Source of the DNA: a virus
Length of the DNA: 64,000 bases
Virus record (IMG/VR): IMGVR_UViG_3300046504_000032
Coordinates: 1-64,000 of that record
Strand: one strand, 5' to 3'
Shown here: in pieces, positions 59,609 through 64,000 of the stretch
Numbering within the stretch: position 1 is the first letter of the stretch
How the letters are laid out: every line of letters starts with the position of its first letter
The notes under the pieces: generated by a model
Seen by the model: the letters and a program-made list of their open reading frames with translations, nothing else
What the model was told of the DNA's origin: nothing
The model's database searches: none
Position numbers and translations under genes: made by a program

Positions 59609-61563
59609 TAATATACAGTATATTTTGAGTTAAGATAATTCACTACCAATGTTTGATCCGAACCACTATCAATCTTAGTCCTGACCCACACTTCTTTTAC
59701 TGATATATAAGCACCATTCGTTGCATTATCATCACCTATGACAAATTTAGCATATGTGCTTGTAGCAAGAGTACCAACTACCGCACTATTAGCATTTAGT
59801 TGTATTTTGGAACCATTTAGCGCATCTTCATTATATATTATCCTTAAAATATAATAAGTATCATCATTATAAAAAGATGCTCCAGTTGCAAAGGTTTCAC
59901 CACCACCAATTATTGTTAAGGCAGTAGGTTCGGTTGCAGATTGTCTAAAACTATTAGAACCTAATTTAAATAAGTAGTCACTTGCAGTATAACCATGAAC
60001 ACTTATTACAGCATAAATCATTGATGGCTGAGCATAAGAAAATGGGTCTGCTATCAAATAATCATCTGTGCCATCAAAATCCACCTCACCATTTACTGCG
60101 TCCCATGTTGGACGGGAAGTGAGAGTGCCTATTGCATGGTTATCATTCCCAGATATATCATTCCATTGATTTATAAGACTTCCTGTCAAGCTGAAATTAT
60201 CGGCATCGGCAATAAGTGCTTCTTTTGTATAAGTATCGGATAATAAGAATGAAGGTGCAGAAACAGATGGAACAGGCATATTATTTGTCACCGCCTTATT
60301 AACCCAGTTAACAACCTTATTTCTTGATGAGTCCTGTAACTTTTTACCTCCAGATACATTAGCTAATGTTGCAGTGTAATCAAGCAGATAAGTTGAGCCA
60401 TAATTACCTACGCTGTCCATTACTATATAAAGACTGTCATGTCCTATCAAACTCTTATTAATCCCGTAAGTATTGCCATCTTCAGTAATATGGAATGCTC
60501 CTTTATTTGGTATTGAATCCTGCCTTACATCAGTTGTGTCGAACATAACCAGAACAGTATCATCTGCAAAGGTTCCAAGTTCGGCACTGAGAAATACAGG
60601 AGCCTCAAAATCATGTCCTGCCCCTAAATAAGCAAGTATATTTGTTAATGTCCCCCGAAGATTAGTATTACTGTCCTTTAGACTATCTATCACCTGATAG
60701 AGATATGTGGTATCGTAAGAACCACCTCCATAATCATGCAGTTGTTTATAAGTAACATAATTCCCCTGACTTTGTTTTACTGAATCTGCGAGCGAAATAC
60801 CTGTTGTTGCATTGGAGAGATAAACATCCATAGAATCATTAATATTCTGATGTGTGGCATATCTTGTATTGGATTGTGTTTTTGTATATCTGGCAAGTAA
60901 ACTATCTGCAAGTACAGTTATAGTTGATTGTGCCTGATTATGTGCTGTTGGTGTCCGGGCATCAGAGAGTCTTGCATCGTTACCGGCTGTGAAATTCGTA
61001 GCTCCAGTGCCAAATGACCCCGTAGTTAATACTCCAGATGTAGTGGTAATTAAAGGAAGATTCGCTGTTGATCCTATTGCCCCGGCACTTGTTATATTTC
61101 CGTGTGCATGACTGGTATTAGCCTTTAAGTCTATGCGGGCAGATAAATGAGTTGTATCAGTCGATCCGCCGCCGCCGCCACCAACAGACCTCGCATAAGC
61201 TTTTGTAGCGACCGTATCAGTTGTACTTACTTTCTGCACACCAAGAAACACTGGGTTAAGCAGTCTCGCATATCGCTGAAGCATTGCTGTCGTATCTGTT
61301 TTAGACAACTTCAATCCAATATTTGTAGTATTGGCATTGGTCTGAAGGATCGTACGGTTTGTCTTAGACATTGCACTACGTAGACTTTCACCTGTCCCAG
61401 AATTAGCACTTGTACCTATGTTGATTGTATCAAGCTGATCGCCTATGTTCCTTGAGTGGGATCTTTTGACAATAGAACCACCATCAGTCTGTGACGTATA
61501 ATAATATTTCGAACACCCTGCCAACAGGATCAGACTTGAGAATAAGATTAATAGCTTTTTCAT
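59608..61563 (-). CDS. Lipoprotein-signal tail-fibre-like protein
   Basis: 651 residues. The N terminus ILFSSLILLAGCSKYYYT has a perfect lipobox LAGC with Cys at 17. Then follow Thr/Asn/Ser-rich repeat regions (ANTTNIGLKLSKTDTTAML and a GGGGGGSTDTTHLSARID segment) and an AGAIGSTANLPLITTTSGVL stretch typical of phage tail fibres. The last 200 residues contain a LamG/concanavalin-like pattern (VDFDGTDDYLIADPFSY, then SMIYAVISV). A fibre with a lipoprotein signal is unusual; it might be displayed on the host surface or the signal might be vestigial. It overlaps its neighbours by 1-4 nt. Confidence 0.7.
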   Translation of the reverse strand: MKKLLILFSSLILLAGCSKYYYTSQTDGGSIVKRSHSRNIGDQLDTINIGTSANSGTGESLRSAMSKTNRTILQTNANTTNIGLKLSKTDTTAMLQRYARLLNPVFLGVQKVSTTDTVATKAYARSVGGGGGGSTDTTHLSARIDLKANTSHAHGNITSAGAIGSTANLPLITTTSGVLTTGSFGTGATNFTAGNDARLSDARTPTAHNQAQSTITVLADSLLARYTKTQSNTRYATHQNINDSMDVYLSNATTGISLADSVKQSQGNYVTYKQLHDYGGGSYDTTYLYQVIDSLKDSNTNLRGTLTNILAYLGAGHDFEAPVFLSAELGTFADDTVLVMFDTTDVRQDSIPNKGAFHITEDGNTYGINKSLIGHDSLYIVMDSVGNYGSTYLLDYTATLANVSGGKKLQDSSRNKVVNWVNKAVTNNMPVPSVSAPSFLLSDTYTKEALIADADNFSLTGSLINQWNDISGNDNHAIGTLTSRPTWDAVNGEVDFDGTDDYLIADPFSYAQPSMIYAVISVHGYTASDYLFKLGSNSFRQSATEPTALTIIGGGETFATGASFYNDDTYYILRIIYNEDALNGSKIQLNANSAVVGTLATSTYAKFVIGDDNATNGAYISVKEVWVRTKIDSGSDQTLVVNYLNSKYTVY

Positions 61564-61961
61564 ATAATATAAAGTTTAAAATTCGAAGGTAAGTATTTAT
61601 TTAAGTTCTGTAATGCAATGTCAGGATGAACAATATCTATCGTTCCATTACCATCAATATCCATCCAGTCAGTCCCCGGTATCTGACAACCAAGAGTATC
61701 TTTCAAAAAGTTCCCGATATGAATCATTATACCTTCCCTTCCTGGAACATCTTTAATCCAGAATACATTGGGATGCCCTTTATAAGAATATTTGATAACA
61801 TCATAAACGCCAGAAGGTATACAGGAAATATTATGTTCGTTATTCAACCAGGGAAGCTCCATACAGAAACACCGATATAATTCTGTAACACCGTCCATAA
61901 CAAGATAAAGTCCCTGGGTTGAATCAATTTTATATTTCCGTATCAGAATAAGTTTTGGCAT
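61560..61961 (-). CDS. DUF5675 family protein
   Basis: About 133 residues from the ATG at 61961 (MPKLILIRKYKIDSTQGLYL), which matches the usual start of the domain; the frame extends to 61994. CFCMELPWLNNEHNISCIPS (near 31-50), DVPGREGIMIHIGN (near 70-83) and TLGCQIPG follow the DUF5675 pattern, including Arg-x-x-Ile-x-x-His and the GC pair of an L,D-transpeptidase-like fold. Its role in phages is unknown; a cell wall function is possible. Confidence 0.75.
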   Translation of the reverse strand: MPKLILIRKYKIDSTQGLYLVMDGVTELYRCFCMELPWLNNEHNISCIPSGVYDVIKYSYKGHPNVFWIKDVPGREGIMIHIGNFLKDTLGCQIPGTDWMDIDGNGTIDIVHPDIALQNLNKYLPSNFKLYII

Positions 61962-62004
61962 CTTATATTTTATAATCATTTCTGAACATTTCATTTCTTA
62001 ACTC

Positions 62005-62418
62005 TTATCGAATCAAACTATGTAGACCTAAAGCTATAAGTACACCAATTATTGCGGCTATAAGCACACGAATAATAGTGCTGGGCCATCCGGCATATAT
62101 CTCAAGGACTCTTAATCTTAAATCCTGTGTATCCTGTCTTTGTTCAAGCAATTTAAGCCTCTCTTTTATACATATCACATCGTTTCGTATCTCAGTAATG
62201 AGCTTATTCTGCTTTTCAAGAGATAAGAACATGCGTTCATTCTGTTGTTGGATGACCTCTGCGAGGGCTTTGGTGAGTTCCACTATGTTCTTATCAAAGG
62301 CTTTATTCCAATCCTCATTATGTGCATCGAGAGACCTCTTTATGAATGCCCTGTCATCAATATTTAAAGACATCCCCTTGAGCGTCTTATCAGATACGGG
62401 AACTATTTTTTTCGCCAT
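62005..62418 (-). CDS. Coiled-coil protein with C-terminal membrane helix (137 aa)
   Basis: A long helical stalk (EVIQQQNERMFLSLEKQNKL, then CIKERLKLLEQRQDTQDLRL) and a C-terminal membrane helix (IIRVLIAAIIGVLIALGLHS). The layout recalls XhlA-type lysis accessory proteins, but no family signature was recognised. It follows the 37-residue membrane peptide and the frameshifted membrane protein, so these three probably act together at the membrane. Confidence 0.65.
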   Translation of the reverse strand: MAKKIVPVSDKTLKGMSLNIDDRAFIKRSLDAHNEDWNKAFDKNIVELTKALAEVIQQQNERMFLSLEKQNKLITEIRNDVICIKERLKLLEQRQDTQDLRLRVLEIYAGWPSTIIRVLIAAIIGVLIALGLHSLIR

Positions 62419-62516
62419 TGTTTTATTATATATAAGATAAATTTCAAAGTGTAGAATACCATTGTCAATGCCACAAATAATCCAAATCCAATTATGATAT
62501 AAAGTCCTGCATTCAT
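62403..62516 (-). CDS. Small membrane peptide (37 aa)
   Basis: ATG at 62516 gives 37 residues with one membrane helix (LYIIIGFGLFVALTMVFYTL) and a basic end (KQWRKK). Its ATG overlaps the stop of the shifted frame of the upstream gene as ATGA, and its end overlaps the start at 62418. AGGAG lies 16-20 nt before the start on the minus strand. Confidence 0.55.
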   Translation of the reverse strand: MNAGLYIIIGFGLFVALTMVFYTLKFILYIIKQWRKK

Positions 62517-62602
62517 TTTATCTTCTTAACTCCTATTTTCAAACTATCAAATGTTATCTTGGTATGTAAGGAATCATTAGCGAACTTGGCTCGTTGTTTT
62601 TT
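62513..62602 (-). other. -1 frameshift site and shifted C-terminal extension, copy B
   Basis: Nine A on the minus strand (62605-62597) followed by C give the zero-frame heptamer A AAA AAC (62602-62596), a canonical -1 slippery site. The shifted frame continues 27 codons, ends with KIGVKKIK and stops with TGA at 62515-62513, overlapping the ATG of the 37-residue peptide at 62516. Without the shift the protein stops at 62554. The same tail and overlap occur at 29816-29908. A homopolymer miscount is the alternative. Confidence 0.6.
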
Positions 62603-62943
62603 TTTAACTCATAATTCTCCATTTTCAGTCCTTCAAAGTATTTCATAAAGCTGTCTGTCTTGGTAAGATTATCCCTCCAATAAAGAATTACCGATTTCTG
62701 CAAAGCATTATGAGCGGCAGCATAGTTATCGACCTTTCTGTTATACCTCATTTGCCTTACCGCAATGGAGTCCAATTTAGTATCCATATTCTTTACGATA
62801 ATCTTTAGATCGCCTGTTTCATTGGCTATATCTTCCTGTTTCCCCACCCAAGATGAAACCGCCCAAGCAGTACCTCCCACAAAAGCTATAGCCGATACAA
62901 TACCCATAAAATAACCAATATATTTCATTAATGTTTTAAACAT
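62554..62943 (-). CDS. Small membrane protein with -1 frameshift site, paralogue of 29857 gene
   Basis: 129 residues in the zero frame, 143 with the predicted shift. N-terminal membrane helix near 6-30 (MKYIGYFMGIVSAIAFVGGT), then a charged helical region (GDLKIIVKNMDTKLDSIAVR). The codons TTA AAA AAA AAC near residue 113-116 form the slippery site. The membrane segment is matched 18 of 30 residues by the short ORF at 63611-63703. Similar layout and identical shifted ending to the gene at 29857. Likely membrane or virion-associated accessory; exact role unknown. Confidence 0.7.
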   Translation of the reverse strand: MFKTLMKYIGYFMGIVSAIAFVGGTAWAVSSWVGKQEDIANETGDLKIIVKNMDTKLDSIAVRQMRYNRKVDNYAAAHNALQKSVILYWRDNLTKTDSFMKYFEGLKMENYELKKNNEPSSLMIPYIPR

Positions 62944-63591
62944 TTACGCTACCTTAAGTCCTCTAAAATTATTCTTATTTCCCTTATTCCATGGAGTCGC
63001 TCCCTCTCTGCTTGGGGGTTTTATTCCATGCTGTATATTATATTCTCTTTGTTTCTGTTTAGTTTTTTCAGATGATCTCTGCCCTTTATTCCAAGCAGGT
63101 TGACCTAAGTGTTTTTCTCTATTTTTCCTTATAGATTCCAGTGAAGCCTTTTTGCCTTTTCTCCCAGAAGGTTTCCCCTTTCTGCTCATTTTAGCCAATG
63201 CCTCTTTAGAATAATTTCTATGCTTACCCTTAAACGGAGATGCTATTCCTATATGAGATTTCCTGTTTTTTTCTACTATTTCTTTTGATCGTTTTATTCC
63301 TATATTACTATTGGCTATTAATCTTATATTAAACCAAGGATTTAACAAATCAATAAAATATTGTTCATTATTTATTATACTACTCTTTTCACATTCTAAC
63401 AAAATCAAAAATGACAAATCATCTATACCGTATTTATCATAATGTCGTTGAAGTTTAATTGAATGATGATTTCCTTTCTTTAATGAACTCAAATGACAGC
63501 GCCATCTTTGCGTAATATTTATAGCACTCCCAATATAACACCTATCGGGTTTTGTCTTAGATTGTATTTTATAAATTCCACTTATTTTCAT
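62944..63591 (-). CDS. GIY-YIG homing endonuclease
   Basis: About 215 residues from the ATG at 63591 (MKISGIYKIQSKTKPDRCYI). GIYKIQ and CYIGSA (near 5-23), then RW-H region and Glu in NNEQYFIDLLNPWFN near 78-92 form the GIY-YIG nuclease core. Repeated basic modules with KGKPSGRKGKKAS and NKGQRSSEKTKQKQRE are NUMOD3-type DNA-binding repeats. The gene stop directly abuts the start of the frameshifted membrane protein. It is a selfish element inserted in this small-gene block, with TATCTTTA, one base off the promoter box, just before its start. Confidence 0.9.
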   Translation of the reverse strand: MKISGIYKIQSKTKPDRCYIGSAINITQRWRCHLSSLKKGNHHSIKLQRHYDKYGIDDLSFLILLECEKSSIINNEQYFIDLLNPWFNIRLIANSNIGIKRSKEIVEKNRKSHIGIASPFKGKHRNYSKEALAKMSRKGKPSGRKGKKASLESIRKNREKHLGQPAWNKGQRSSEKTKQKQREYNIQHGIKPPSREGATPWNKGNKNNFRGLKVA

Positions 63592-63610
63592 AATATAAAG
63601 ATACAAAAAA

Positions 63611-63703
63611 TTACATCACGCCCCAGGCAATTCCCCCAACAAGCGCAACTGCTGACGCTACTGCCATGAAGTAACCGATGTATTTTAATATTAACTTTAG
63701 CAT
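63611..63703 (-). CDS. Short membrane peptide, paralogue of the 62554 N terminus
   Basis: ATG at 63703, 30 codons, TAA at 63613-63611. It matches the first 30 residues of the protein at 62943 in 18 positions (shared KYIGYFM and WxV pattern). It is a single membrane helix. Either a complete small membrane peptide or the remnant of a larger paralogue cut by insertion of the GIY-YIG gene that follows. Confidence 0.5.
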   Translation of the reverse strand: MLKLILKYIGYFMAVASAVALVGGIAWGVM

Positions 63704-63770
63704 ATTATTTTTCGTTTTGCCTGTACCATTCTATTTTGAGTTCATCATGTTTTGTTCACGTCCGAAGCCA

Positions 63771-64000
63771 CTATATGGCTTTAAAATTATCTTTTGGCAA
63801 ATCAACATAACCACCACCTGCAGTGTAACACATTATACCAACCTTAGTAGCTGCATTATGTGTGGCATCAGTAAAATTACTTACTAATCCATCATTGCCC
63901 CAATATGCTTTAATTACATTGCCAATAGCTAAAACCCTTAATGTTCTCGTAACGCTTACCTCGTCTGTTATATAAGCAAAGCCCTTCACCGTAACTTCAT
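63771..64000 (-). CDS. C-terminal end of a tail or adhesin protein, partial (5' end outside window)
   Basis: The minus-strand frame is open to the right edge and stops at 63771, giving about 76 C-terminal residues. The pattern of strands (VTRTLRVLAIGNVIKAYWGN, then ATKVGIMCYTAGGGYVDLPK) and the ending DNFKAI resemble LamG/concanavalin-type C-terminal domains of phage fibres. The GTG at 63989 need not be the true start, because the frame continues upstream. Most likely another virion adhesion protein. Confidence 0.6.
   Translation of the reverse strand, partial: EVTVKGFAYITDEVSVTRTLRVLAIGNVIKAYWGNDGLVSNFTDATHNAATKVGIMCYTAGGGYVDLPKDNFKAI

Noticed and set aside
1-64000. Prophage integration: integrase, att sites, host genes
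   Set aside because: No integrase, excisionase or host gene is visible. The antirepressor alone does not show lysogeny.

Overview
This window is most likely part of the genome of a tailed bacteriophage (probably a short-tailed, podovirus-like phage) infecting a Bacteroidota host. The phage assignment rests on a large terminase, portal, HK97-fold major capsid protein, scaffold-like protein, nozzle-like tail protein, amidase, spanin and holin-like genes, RecT, a DnaC-type loader and a Rha/KilAC antirepressor. The host assignment rests on the promoters: several intergenic regions carry TAnnTTTG boxes, two of them with an upstream TTTG at 19-20 nt, which is the Bacteroidota pattern. Signal peptides (for example one ending VNAQ) and families such as DUF5675 fit as well. 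No chromosomal host genes are visible.

Layout. (1) 1-3639, minus: a repeat-type adhesin cut by the window edge, a small structural protein, the major capsid protein and a scaffold-like protein. (2) 3774-8484, plus: HTH/small-terminase-like protein, large terminase, an inserted HNH-AP2 homing endonuclease, and small nuclease and recombination genes. (3) 8488-9023: terminators and a minus-strand tRNA with CAU anticodon and its own promoter. (4) 9024-30876, minus: portal, a single 5612-residue giant polyvalent protein, internal virion-like proteins and membrane proteins. (5) 31011-35087, plus: HTH protein, large tail nozzle-like protein and small accessory genes. (6) 35383-36767: a lysine-rich gene on minus, a PD-(D/E)xK-like nuclease on plus, and about 630 bp of repeat-rich non-coding DNA that looks like a replication origin. 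(7) 36768-54980, plus: early and replication genes (many small unknowns, a Top6A/TOPRIM protein, a Rad50-like ATPase, RecT, a metallo-beta-lactamase-fold protein, a replication-initiation-like protein, DnaC, a DnaA-domain-IV-like protein, antirepressor, lysozyme-like protein). (8) 55116-64000, minus: lysis genes (spanin, amidase, holin-like proteins), a beta-helix lyase-like protein, a lipoprotein tail-fibre-like protein, small membrane proteins and a GIY-YIG homing endonuclease.

How the parts may work together. The two divergent junctions between late minus operons and plus operons (3640-3773 and 30877-31010) share a 31-bp element at the same distance from the minus-strand promoter box, and each plus operon starts with a small HTH gene, so the late modules are probably co-regulated. 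In the early region five start codons are preceded by the same leader, CATCTGACAA. A candidate small RNA at 55001-55078, with its own promoter-like boxes, a three-way junction and a terminator hairpin, presents the complement of that leader in a hairpin loop. Two related membrane-protein genes (29857-30282 and 62554-62943) each carry a canonical -1 slippery heptamer. In both, the shifted frame ends in the same IGVKKIK tail and in an ATGA overlap with the next gene. These two signals and the giant polyvalent protein are the most interesting content of the window.

Limits: everything is read by eye. Family calls rest on recognised motifs, not on database searches, and RNA structures were paired by hand.
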